Shown here one piece after another: positions 43,781-51,885 of a stretch of 64,000 nucleotides of DNA (position 1 is the first letter of the stretch; each line of letters begins with the position of its first letter). The notes under the pieces were generated by a model. It was not told where the DNA came from and did not search any database. It was given only the letters and a program-made list of their open reading frames with translations. This DNA comes from Marinifilum sp. D737 (GTDB lineage Bacteria > Bacteroidota > Bacteroidia > Bacteroidales > Marinifilaceae). The position numbers and the translations under genes were made by a program. The stretch spans positions 62,001-126,000 of the forward strand of contig NZ_JANQCD010000007.1 in the NCBI RefSeq assembly GCF_026672275.1, in the 5' to 3' direction.

Positions 43781-45628
43781 ATGAATGTTTATTTTGACTT
43801 TCTGATAAAAGCATCGGTCAGCATAGGCATCATGTATGTTCTGTACTGGTTGTTGTTACGCAATTTAACCCACTTTAAGGCCAATCGATATTTTCTGCTG
43901 GCAAGTGTAGTTCTGGCCATAATCTGTGCTGCATTTCCCCTTAAGTATGAAGTGTTAATGCAAGCTCCTGCTGCAGTAAAAAGTTCTGAATTTGCAGATC
44001 AGTTTCAACGTGATGTTGCAAACACCTTCGTTCAGCAGCCTGAAGATTCCTCAATCAGTATTTGGGGAATTCTATTGGCAGTATACAGTATAGGTTTTGC
44101 CTTGGTTCTTCTTCGATTGCTGATTCAATCGTGGAAACCCGTGCAAATTATTTTGCAAACCAATCCAAAAAAGATCGACGATTACCTGTTGCATGAGAAT
44201 ACGGCTTATAAAATGCCTTTCTCATTCTTTAACAGGATTTTAATTCATCCCGAATATTTTAAACAAAACGAGATAAATGACATTTTAACTCATGAAAAGG
44301 TGCACATTCAAGAGCGTCATTGGATCGATTTGTTCATTATAGAGCTGTTAACAGTGTTTTTTTGGTTCAACCCATTTATTTGGCTGTTTGAACGTGCAAT
44401 TAAACAAAACCATGAATACCTGGCCGACAAAGGTGTATTATCCCGGGGCCAATCACCTGTCAGGTATCAGGCTTTATTAATTAACCAGCTAATGGGCACA
44501 AAAGTAATTGGCCTGGCCAATCACTTGAATTTTGCCCTCGGCCCAACCCGATTTAAAATGATGACGAAAGAAAAATGTTCGAAGCGAAAATTGTACCGAA
44601 TGATTTGGCTTCTGCCTGTATTGGCATTATTGATGTACTCATTTGCTCAGCCTGAGTACAAAGTACAAGAAGAAGAGATGCTTGCTAACACAACAAATTC
44701 TCATGTGATACTAAAAGGTAATGTTAAAGATAACAAAGGGAATGCAATTCAAGGTGTATCCATTATCTTAAAAGGCTCTAAAACCGGAACAATTACTGAC
44801 CAGGAAGGTAACTATAAGTTGGAATTACCTAAGGGAGGTGAATTTGGATTGATTGCGATGCATCCGGCTTATGAAATGGTAAGTAATACCATTAATTTAA
44901 AACCAGCAAATGGAGCCAATTGGAAACATGATTTTATTCTGAAAGCTGTTAGCTCGAAAGCAAAACAAAAAGCAATTAAAGTCTCTGGTACCGTAAAAGA
45001 TGTGAATGGAAATCCTATGCCGGGAACTTCTGTGATATTAAAAGGCAGTACTTTAGGCACGGTTACAGACAGACAAGGAAAGTATGAAATTGAAATACCT
45101 GCAGGATCTAAAGTTGCATTTGTAGCTTCTTTTGTTGGATACCAAACAGATGCTACCAGGGCAATCCTTCCAGAAACCAATAAGCCAATGGAGGTGAATT
45201 TCATTATGAAACGAGAAGTGATTGAAATTAATGCCAAAGAGTTGAAAAAAGCAGGAGAAATACTTCCTCCTCCACCGCCACCACCAGCTCTAGAAATGAA
45301 AAAATCGGATGAACCCGTATTCTATATTGTAGAGGAAATGCCGCAATATCCACAAGGATTTTACGGATTGGCACAACATGTAAAAAAACAATCTGCGAAT
45401 ATCAAGGAGAGCTTTTTCTTCGAAGGTAAAAAGTTAGAAGGTAATGCTACTGTTGGCTTTACTGTAACTCCTAAGGGAAACGTGAGCAATATTCAGATTT
45501 TAAAAAAATCAAATAAAGTGGCTGCCGAAGCTGCACAAATTATTGCTTCCAAAATGAAGGATTGGAAACCTGGTTCTCAACGTGGTAAAAAAGTAGCTGT
45601 TGATTTTGCAATGTCACTAGAGTTCTAA
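43781..45628 (+). CDS. BlaR1-like M56 peptidase fused to carboxypeptidase-like repeats and TonB C-terminal domain (system 1)
   Basis: A 615-residue membrane protein. Helices at about 8-26, 35-53 and 95-117, then the M56 zinc site HEKVH (171-175) followed by the IELLTVFFWFNPFIWLF helix, and a fourth helix at about 273-290. Two carboxypeptidase-regulatory-like beta-sandwiches follow (about 307-388 and 398-478: GNVKDNKGNAIQGVSIIL, GTVKDVNGNPMPGTSVIL), a proline run (PPPPPPP), and a TonB-C-like domain (about 515-615). It has no penicillin-binding domain as in BlaR1, so it should sense something else. Coupled to the upstream repressor gene. Confidence 0.88.
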   Translation: MNVYFDFLIKASVSIGIMYVLYWLLLRNLTHFKANRYFLLASVVLAIICAAFPLKYEVLMQAPAAVKSSEFADQFQRDVANTFVQQPEDSSISIWGILLAVYSIGFALVLLRLLIQSWKPVQIILQTNPKKIDDYLLHENTAYKMPFSFFNRILIHPEYFKQNEINDILTHEKVHIQERHWIDLFIIELLTVFFWFNPFIWLFERAIKQNHEYLADKGVLSRGQSPVRYQALLINQLMGTKVIGLANHLNFALGPTRFKMMTKEKCSKRKLYRMIWLLPVLALLMYSFAQPEYKVQEEEMLANTTNSHVILKGNVKDNKGNAIQGVSIILKGSKTGTITDQEGNYKLELPKGGEFGLIAMHPAYEMVSNTINLKPANGANWKHDFILKAVSSKAKQKAIKVSGTVKDVNGNPMPGTSVILKGSTLGTVTDRQGKYEIEIPAGSKVAFVASFVGYQTDATRAILPETNKPMEVNFIMKREVIEINAKELKKAGEILPPPPPPPALEMKKSDEPVFYIVEEMPQYPQGFYGLAQHVKKQSANIKESFFFEGKKLEGNATVGFTVTPKGNVSNIQILKKSNKVAAEAAQIIASKMKDWKPGSQRGKKVAVDFAMSLEF

Positions 45629-45655
45629 ACAAAAAACAATTTCGATATTATTCTA

Positions 45656-45702
45656 AAAAAGTGCTGTTATACACGATTTGCATAGTGTTAACAGCACTTT
45701 TT
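45656..45702. terminator. Bidirectional terminator between the M56 and thioredoxin genes
   Basis: AAAAAGTGCTGTTA (45656-45669) pairs with TAACAGCACTTTTT (45689-45702), a perfect 14-bp stem with a 19-nt loop and T-runs on both strands, between converging genes. Confidence 0.85.
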
Positions 45703-45725
45703 ATATCATTCCAATTGCATTTATA

Positions 45726-46049
45726 TTATGCCTTTATTAAGCTCTCCAACTTATCTACCAATGCTGATTCGGGCACTACGCCAACCGATTTATCCAGAAT
45801 TTTGGAATTCTTTACAAAAAGTAATGCAGGAATACTACCAATTTGATACTTGGTTCTTAAATCGGGAAACTTATGCACATCTACCTTGTGAAACTCAACC
45901 CTTCCTTCGTAATCTCCTGCTAACTTATCTACAATTGGCATTAGTGCCTGGCATGGAGGACAAGTATCGGCATAAAAATCTAATAATATAGCATGATCCT
46001 TTTTGAGTAAATTCTCTAATTCCTTTGCATTTTCTATTGCTTTCATCAT
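45726..46049 (-). CDS. Thioredoxin with CPPC active site
   Basis: A 107-residue thioredoxin of usual length. The active site is DTCPPCQALMP (C30, C33) instead of the canonical WCGPC, and the preceding tryptophan is replaced by threonine. The cis-proline loop is GSIPALLFV. The PP dipeptide between the cysteines changes redox potential in model thioredoxins, so this may not be the main thioredoxin. It lies between the two BlaI/M56 systems but reads the opposite way to system 1. Confidence 0.88.
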   Translation of the reverse strand: MMKAIENAKELENLLKKDHAILLDFYADTCPPCQALMPIVDKLAGDYEGRVEFHKVDVHKFPDLRTKYQIGSIPALLFVKNSKILDKSVGVVPESALVDKLESLIKA

Positions 46050-46163
46050 TTCAATCTTAAATATTACTAACCCTGTAAGTCTGTGTACAAATATGCCAAA
46101 ACTTTACGCTTCGTTCATTGTTAATTATTCCCGAAGGCTTGTCAATTTTTCCCTTATGCTTAA

Positions 46164-46193
46164 TTTGATCCTTAAAATCTCTTTCTATCTTTA
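46164..46193 (+). promoter_or_regulatory. Promoter of the 3-methyladenine glycosylase gene
   Basis: TTTG (46164-46167), 18 bp, then TATCTTTA (46186-46193), one base from TAnnTTTG. A dyad ATCTTT-AG-AAAGAT (46187-46200) overlaps the -7 box. Confidence 0.45.
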
Positions 46194-46217
46194 GAAAGAT
46201 TCTTAAAAACAACAGAA

Positions 46218-46781
46218 ATGGGAAAAGTAAGATGCGAGTGGGCAGGCAACGATCCGCTATATTGCGACTACCACGACAATGAATGGGGTGTACCACTCCA
46301 TGATGATCAGATGTTATTCGAGTTTTTGATTTTGGAAGGTGCTCAGGCGGGTTTAAGTTGGATTACTGTACTTCGAAAAAGAGAAAACTACCGCAAGGCT
46401 TTTGATAATTTCGATCCGAATATTGTGGCCAAATACGATCAAAAAAAGGTAGAAGAACTGCTTCTAAATGAAGGCATCATCCGGAATAAATTGAAAATAA
46501 ACTCGGCCATTAAAAATGCCAAGGCTTTTCTTAAAGTTCAAGCTGAGTTTGGCAGTTTCGACAAGTACATTTGGAGCTTTACAGATGGAAAAACCATTAA
46601 GAATGCATGGAAAAACCTGTCTGAAGTACCTGCTCTTACCGATGAAGCTACTGCCATGAGTAAGGATTTAAAAAAACGAGGTTTCAATTTTGTGGGGCCA
46701 ACCATTTGTTATGCTTTTATGCAGGCAACAGGCATGGTTAATGATCACACCACCGACTGCTTTAGATACAATGCGAAATAA
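46218..46781 (+). CDS. tag: DNA-3-methyladenine glycosylase I
   Basis: A 187-residue base-excision enzyme that removes 3-methyladenine from alkylated DNA. The N-terminus RCEWAGNDPLYCDYHDNEWG and the helix ILEGAQAGLSWITVLRKRENY are family signatures. The four zinc ligands of E. coli Tag (C4, H17, H175, C179) are all present two residues later (C6, H19, H177, C181). It is a single-gene unit divergent from the thioredoxin gene. Confidence 0.95.
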   Translation: MGKVRCEWAGNDPLYCDYHDNEWGVPLHDDQMLFEFLILEGAQAGLSWITVLRKRENYRKAFDNFDPNIVAKYDQKKVEELLLNEGIIRNKLKINSAIKNAKAFLKVQAEFGSFDKYIWSFTDGKTIKNAWKNLSEVPALTDEATAMSKDLKKRGFNFVGPTICYAFMQATGMVNDHTTDCFRYNAK

Positions 46782-46783
46782 AA

Positions 46784-46809
46784 AATGCCTTTGATTTTAC
46801 AAAGGCATT
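46784..46809 (-). terminator. Terminator of the second M56 gene
   Basis: AATGCCTTTG / CAAAGGCATT, a perfect 10-bp stem with a 6-nt loop, followed on the minus strand by TTTTTATTT. It lies 39 bp past the M56 stop; the plus-strand tag gene ends 3 bp before it but has no T-run in that direction. Confidence 0.8.
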
Positions 46810-46847
46810 CAATGCTGAATTAAAGATTCAAACTTAAGTTTGATATG

Positions 46848-48839
46848 CTATTCACTCTTCACTTTTTCTATTTGAATTGAAGCATCATTGCTCTTTCCTA
46901 ATTTAAAGTTGATTGGAACTGTATAAATAACATTAACAGGCTTGCCATCTTTTTTTCCCGGCTCCCACTGAGGCATTGAATTCACAACTCGAATTGCCTC
47001 TTTATCAAGCGAAGAAGCAACACCTCTTACAATTTTAGGATCACTTATCATTCCTTCTTTATCTACAAGAAAAGAAACATACACTCTTCCTTGTTCCCCT
47101 TTTTCTTGAGCTTCTTTAGGATAAACGGTATTTCTTGCAAGAAACTTTTGAATCTCTAAATGACCTCCCGGGAACTTAGGCATGTCATCAACCATATTGT
47201 AAGCTTTCTTGCCATTGATGAAGACAACATTATCCTTCTTGGTAACTGACACTTTCTCAATATCAACTTTGTCTTTTGTTCCAAATCTAATTGGCAAAGT
47301 ATAAGATACATTCACATTTTTGCCATTTTGTTTCCCTGGAATCCAATTTGGCATTTCTTCTATTACTCGTAATGCTTCTTTATCCAAAAGAGGATGAACA
47401 CCTCGTATTACTTTTACATCTTTTATACTTCCACTCTTTGATACAATAAATCTTACAAAAACAACACCCTTTATTCCTTTATCAATGGCTTCTTTAGGAT
47501 ATTTAATGGCTTTGGCAATATGATCTAGTTTGGCTTTATTTCCTCCTGGGAACTGAGGCATATCTTCAACCACCACAAAAATCTCATTCTCATCAAAATT
47601 ATTCTTTTTTGCTTTTTCTGCAGAACTCCAATCATTCCCTTCTGAAGGTAATGTTGCTCCTTTTTGAGACTTCATTTTTATCTTTAAAAAGTAATTGTTC
47701 TCTTTATTGCCATTTAAAATAAAATCTTCAACAGCCATTTTTCTGGTCTGAAAACCAATAAAAGAGATTCTAATATTGGCATCTTTGGCTACCTCTAGTT
47801 CAAACTTACCCTCAGAATCACTCACAGTTCCCACTGTGCTATCCTCAACCAGTATCGCAGCACCTGCAGTAGGTTTGTTGTTTTCTGCCAAAATTAAACC
47901 TGATATTTTGACCTTTTCGCTATTTTGAATTTCCACGATTTCAACCTCTTGAGCATGTACTTTAATAGCTTTCATATTAAAAACCAATACAGCAGCTACA
48001 ACCGGAATCATGAACAGTAATTTATAGCGCCTTATTTTTGGACCTTTTTCTTTTGACATCATAATCATTCTTTTTTTGTTTATGGAGTGATTAAAGTTGT
48101 TGGCCAATCCAACCACTTCGGCTCCCATTAATTGGTTAATTAAAATTGCCTGATATTGTCCGATACCGAAACCGCGCGCTATTACCCCGTCATCAGCCAA
48201 TAATTCATGCGTTTGTTTTATTGCGATTTGAAAAAGCCATACAAATGGATTAAACCAAAAAACGATGCTTAATATTTCCACCAAAAGCAGATCGATCCAG
48301 TGCTTTTGAAGTGCATGAACTTTTTCGTGTATAAATATGTTTCTTAATGCTTCATTTTCGAACTCACCTCTGTTGATCACAACATATCCAAAAAAGCTAA
48401 AGGCAGGTATTTTCTCATCAAGGAGTATTACTTTACACTTATCCTTCTCTACAAACTCCTTCCCTACAATCATACTCCATATCTGCCAAACCTTTATGCC
48501 GCTTCTTATCAACAACACCAAGGAAACACTTAAATAGATTCCCAATAAAAACTGAGGAATACTAAATAAACTTCTCTTTTCTGATATTGCATCTGGTAAA
48601 GTTCCTGCTATCCATTCTCCAACTGATAGGTCTGTAGAGACATTTGCCTGTGATGTTTCAACGAGTACTGTATATGGAATTTTTACAAGAGGTAAAAAAA
48701 CTGCCAAAACAATACTCATCATTAAAAACCATCTGATTTCAATAAAGAACCTTTCGTTTCTTAAAAACAGGAAATACAAGACATAAAAAGCTGCCAAAAT
48801 TCCCGAGGACTGCATTAAATAATGGAAGAATTCAATCAT
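46848..48839 (-). CDS. BlaR1-like M56 peptidase fused to carboxypeptidase-like repeat and two TonB C-terminal domains (system 2)
   Basis: A 663-residue membrane protein, paralogue of the protein at 43781-45628 with the same HEKVH at residues 171-175 and the helix IVFWFNPFVWLF. Helices lie at about 10-26, 35-55, 92-118 and 275-290. One carboxypeptidase-regulatory-like domain follows (about 310-390, SGLILAENNKPTAGAAILVE), then two TonB-C domains: about 420-530 (MPQFPGGNKAKLDHIAKAIK) and about 550-650 (MPKFPGGHLEIQKFLARNTV). Relative to system 1 it has one fewer beta-sandwich and one more TonB-C domain. The repressor gene lies 2 bp upstream. Confidence 0.88.
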   Translation of the reverse strand: MIEFFHYLMQSSGILAAFYVLYFLFLRNERFFIEIRWFLMMSIVLAVFLPLVKIPYTVLVETSQANVSTDLSVGEWIAGTLPDAISEKRSLFSIPQFLLGIYLSVSLVLLIRSGIKVWQIWSMIVGKEFVEKDKCKVILLDEKIPAFSFFGYVVINRGEFENEALRNIFIHEKVHALQKHWIDLLLVEILSIVFWFNPFVWLFQIAIKQTHELLADDGVIARGFGIGQYQAILINQLMGAEVVGLANNFNHSINKKRMIMMSKEKGPKIRRYKLLFMIPVVAAVLVFNMKAIKVHAQEVEIVEIQNSEKVKISGLILAENNKPTAGAAILVEDSTVGTVSDSEGKFELEVAKDANIRISFIGFQTRKMAVEDFILNGNKENNYFLKIKMKSQKGATLPSEGNDWSSAEKAKKNNFDENEIFVVVEDMPQFPGGNKAKLDHIAKAIKYPKEAIDKGIKGVVFVRFIVSKSGSIKDVKVIRGVHPLLDKEALRVIEEMPNWIPGKQNGKNVNVSYTLPIRFGTKDKVDIEKVSVTKKDNVVFINGKKAYNMVDDMPKFPGGHLEIQKFLARNTVYPKEAQEKGEQGRVYVSFLVDKEGMISDPKIVRGVASSLDKEAIRVVNSMPQWEPGKKDGKPVNVIYTVPINFKLGKSNDASIQIEKVKSE

Positions 48840-48841
48840 AT

Positions 48842-49213
48842 CTATTTCTCCTTCTCAATTTGTTCTTTCGCAATCTTTATCATTTCTTCCAACTCCTGAA
48901 TGCTTAGCTTATTATCCTTTGCAAAAAAGGATGCCATTCGAGAAAATGAGCCATTAAAATAGTTTTTCACCAAAGTACCTGCTTTAAAACCGGAATAATC
49001 TTCTTTCGAAATTTTAACTGCAAACAAATGTGACTTTCCTGCAGGAATTTTATCTGCAAAGCCCTTCTTCTCCAATGCATTCATTACTGTTGCAACAGTT
49101 GTATATGCTGGCTTTGGATCAGGAAAGTTAGAAACCACTTCCCTAACATTGGCTTCATTTAATTCCCACAATATTTGCATCACTTGCTCTTCAGCTTTGG
49201 TCAACTCCTTCAT
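48842..49213 (-). CDS. BlaI/MecI-family repressor (system 2)
   Basis: A 123-residue winged-helix repressor (MKELTKAEEQVMQILWELNE) paralogous to the one at 43390-43779. The DNA-contact region KPAYTTVATVMNALEKKGFA is almost identical to that of system 1, so it should recognise the same operator; three such operators lie upstream. It is followed 2 bp later by its M56 partner. The C-terminal part (YFNGSFSRMASFFAKDNKLS) carries the dimer interface, where the partner signal would act. Confidence 0.93.
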   Translation of the reverse strand: MKELTKAEEQVMQILWELNEANVREVVSNFPDPKPAYTTVATVMNALEKKGFADKIPAGKSHLFAVKISKEDYSGFKAGTLVKNYFNGSFSRMASFFAKDNKLSIQELEEMIKIAKEQIEKEK

Positions 49214-49238
49214 CTTAACATTTACTTTTAGATTAATC

Positions 49239-49296
49239 TACTACAAACTTAGTACTAAATTTTTAGTAGGCAAAATTATTTACTAAAAACTTAGTA
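49239..49296 (-). promoter_or_regulatory. Promoter and three BlaI operators of system 2
   Basis: On the minus strand a perfect promoter is present: TTTG (49271-49274), exactly 19 bp, TAAGTTTG (49244-49251). Three dyads of the form TACTA-N6-TAGTA lie at 49239-49254, 49253-49268 and 49281-49296. The first covers the -7 box, the second the spacer, and the third lies just upstream of -33. This layout fits strong autorepression, with the same dyad as at 43320-43371. Confidence 0.85.
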
Positions 49297-49370
49297 GATC
49301 AACTTATTTTTAAATTTTAAATGTTGATAAATGCATACGATTTTGCTAACTATGCAAAAAAAAATTGAGC

Positions 49371-49820
49371 ATGGAAACCTTTGAATTATCTAAAGAATCA
49401 TATACCCTTTGGGATCGAATTAGAAAAGAATTGTCACTTTTGGTTCTACTAGTGGCTATACTTTTATTTTTTGTAGGATTTAAATTTGTATACTTCACTG
49501 CTATAATTGTAATGTACTCACTCTTGTTATTGCTCAAACGTAATAGAATTGTTACTTCCATATCTTTCGATGACCAAAAACAAGAGTTACTTATACAGTA
49601 TTACTATTTCATTTTCGTCAGAGGAAAAGAAAGGATTCCATACTCCAAACTAAATCATAAATTGAGTATGAAACGATTTGGTTTTGGTGCTGCAACTCAA
49701 ACTCTGGAAATATTTAAAGGAAAAATTCTATCTGCTGAACTCAGAAAAGATGGAAAATGGACTTGGCCCGAAGAAAAAACGAATACGATTTGCAATAAGC
49801 TATCAGGCATTCATAAATAA
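49371..49820 (+). CDS. Small membrane protein of unknown function
   Basis: A 149-residue protein. The ATG at 49371 is used in place of a TTG two codons earlier. Two adjacent hydrophobic helices (about 22-38 and 42-57) are followed by a beta-rich domain (about 62-145: IVTSISFDDQKQELLIQYYY, KLSMKRFGFGAATQTLEIFK) that may be PH-like. The family is not recognised. It is divergent from the second blaI gene, so its 5' end lies near the operators at 49239-49296 and could fall under the same control. Confidence 0.55.
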   Translation: METFELSKESYTLWDRIRKELSLLVLLVAILLFFVGFKFVYFTAIIVMYSLLLLLKRNRIVTSISFDDQKQELLIQYYYFIFVRGKERIPYSKLNHKLSMKRFGFGAATQTLEIFKGKILSAELRKDGKWTWPEEKTNTICNKLSGIHK

Positions 49821-49884
49821 ACAAGGATTAATTTCTTTTGAGGTATAATTCTTGATAGATCCTTCGATAGAATCTCAATTTATT

Positions 49885-49892
49885 TATCTTTG
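49885..49892 (+). promoter_or_regulatory. -7 box upstream of the outer-membrane protein gene
   Basis: TATCTTTG matches TAnnTTTG exactly. A transcript starting about 49899 would give a 26-nt leader to an ATT at 49925 or a 68-nt leader to the TTG at 49967, so it helps set the limits of the start. Confidence 0.5.
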
Positions 49893-49924
49893 AGAATAGT
49901 GTATAACCATAAAAATAAAATACT

Positions 49925-51874
49925 ATTCGAAGTTCAGCTACATATTGTTTATTAATAGTCATCCTATTGAGCTATTTTTATTCTGCAAATGCACAGCAGA
50001 ACATTCCAAAAGACAGCCTTTTAAACCCCACTAAAAAAATAGATTTACCCGATAGTACAATAATTATTTCGCGCGATACTATCGTATTTTTAATGGATAC
50101 AGTAAGCGAACGAAAAAAGGATTCTCATAAAAGTGGAAGCAAATTCTACCATGCCATACAACGTGGAGCTTATAAACGCAAATTTACCAAAGAGCTTTAC
50201 AAATTATTTTTTGTAGCTCCCGATAAAATTTCGCCTACCGATACCATAAAAACAGAACGTAGTGAAACCGCCTTTGTTATTTACCAGGGGAAAACAATCA
50301 GAAATATTGAGGTAAGAGTTCTTGAGCCTTTCGGTTCTAGCCTGCACGATACCACTAAAGTTGCCAACAGCTGGATTGAAAGAGCTGGGAACGACCTACA
50401 TCATACCAGTAGACGTGGACATTTAAGAAAAATGTTACATCTAAACGAAGGAGATAAACTGGATGCTTATACACTTGCTGACAATGAAAGGTTGATTAGA
50501 CAACTAAACTATATTAAAGATGCATTTTTTAGGGTTATACCTGTAAAAGGCTCAAATAAGTTTGTTGATTTACAACTGTGGGTAAAAGATCAATTTTCCT
50601 GGGGGATTGATGTGGATCTTGGTTCAAACTTATCTACTGAGTTCGAAATTTACAGCCGAAACCTATACGGCATTGGCCATGAGTTCAGCAACAAATTTCA
50701 TTACGATAGAGATGAAGATCAAAAGTTTGGTTATTCAGGGAGATACAAGGTTCGCAATATCAAAAAAAGCTTTATTGACGCCAGTTTAATTTACGAAAAC
50801 ACATATGAAAAATCAGTAATAGGAATTGATTTTGAAAGAAATTTTGATACCTATAACACCAAGAGGGCAGGTGGGTTTAGCTTATCGAAAACAATGCGAT
50901 CAGATAAAATCATGAAGGACGATCCGATTCGGAACGAAATACCTTTGGATTTTAATTATGGGAATCTATGGTATGGAACTTCTGTAAAGCTGGACTCTAA
51001 AAATTTATTTGCCAGGCGAAAGATGTTTTTTACCGGAAGGATATCTAGTAGAAAGTTTTTTGAAAGACCGGAAACTGGTCCGGAACTAAATCAATTTTTC
51101 CACAATAACACCTTGTACCTTGGCGGGATCAGTATCAGTCAAACGCAATATTACAAAAGTAACCTGATCTATAATTTTGGTAGAACCGAGGATATTCCTT
51201 ATGGATTTTTGGCTCAAATGAATTTTGGTTACGAAGATCGAGAGTACTCACACCGAATGTATCTGGGTTTTGATTTTCAGAAAGCAAGCTATGTTCGTAA
51301 AACAAGAAGTTATCTTTTTAATCGCTTAGCCATTGGTGGATTTTTCAATTCAAAACGTTTTGAACAGGGCACCTTAATCGTCCAATCGAAATTCTTTAGC
51401 CGAATTCGAAAATTAGGAGCATTAAGATTCCGTAATTTTGGAGATTTAAAATACACTTTGGGTATCCGAAGATTTCCTGAAGAATTTATCACGATCAATA
51501 ACAAACATGGCATTCGTGGATTTAAAAGCGAAGAGGTTACAGGAAAGCAAAAGTTAAATTTAAATTTAGAGACCGTAGCCTTTACGCCATACATGCTTGG
51601 CGGTTTTAAATTTGCTTTTTATACTTTTGGCGATGTCGGAATTATAGGCAGTAATCAGAAACACATTTTTAAAGGTGATTATTACTATGGATTAGGTTTT
51701 GGTGTGCGATTACACAATGAAAACCTTGTATTCAAAACCATACAGTTACGTTTGGCATTTTATCCAAAAGCTCCAAGCGATTTTCAGTCTGCGGCCTTTC
51801 GTTTATCAGGCGAAGAACGTCCTCGATTTAATGATTTTAAAGTTGGTCAGCCTGATGTTGTTCCCTATGAATAG
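49925..51874 (+). CDS. POTRA / beta-barrel outer-membrane protein (Omp85-superfamily-like)
   Basis: A secreted protein of about 640 residues. There is no in-frame ATG at its 5' end. The first conventional alternative start is TTG at 49967, but this cuts the signal peptide short; starting at ATT 49925 gives IRSSATYCLLIVILLSYFYS then ANAQ, a complete signal peptide. Residues about 105-210 look like POTRA-type repeats (IRNIEVRVLEPFGSS, LHLNEGDKLDAYTLADNERL). From about 215 a series of amphipathic strands with aromatic ends (SWGIDVDLGSNLSTEFEIYS, GIGHEFSNKFHYD) forms a barrel that ends in a polar strand. It probably inserts or secretes outer-membrane material; the substrate is unknown. It converges on the MATE gene, 11 bp away. 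Confidence 0.65.
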   Translation: MRSSATYCLLIVILLSYFYSANAQQNIPKDSLLNPTKKIDLPDSTIIISRDTIVFLMDTVSERKKDSHKSGSKFYHAIQRGAYKRKFTKELYKLFFVAPDKISPTDTIKTERSETAFVIYQGKTIRNIEVRVLEPFGSSLHDTTKVANSWIERAGNDLHHTSRRGHLRKMLHLNEGDKLDAYTLADNERLIRQLNYIKDAFFRVIPVKGSNKFVDLQLWVKDQFSWGIDVDLGSNLSTEFEIYSRNLYGIGHEFSNKFHYDRDEDQKFGYSGRYKVRNIKKSFIDASLIYENTYEKSVIGIDFERNFDTYNTKRAGGFSLSKTMRSDKIMKDDPIRNEIPLDFNYGNLWYGTSVKLDSKNLFARRKMFFTGRISSRKFFERPETGPELNQFFHNNTLYLGGISISQTQYYKSNLIYNFGRTEDIPYGFLAQMNFGYEDREYSHRMYLGFDFQKASYVRKTRSYLFNRLAIGGFFNSKRFEQGTLIVQSKFFSRIRKLGALRFRNFGDLKYTLGIRRFPEEFITINNKHGIRGFKSEEVTGKQKLNLNLETVAFTPYMLGGFKFAFYTFGDVGIIGSNQKHIFKGDYYYGLGFGVRLHNENLVFKTIQLRLAFYPKAPSDFQSAAFRLSGEERPRFNDFKVGQPDVVPYE

Positions 51875-51885
51875 ATGTTTAAAAC

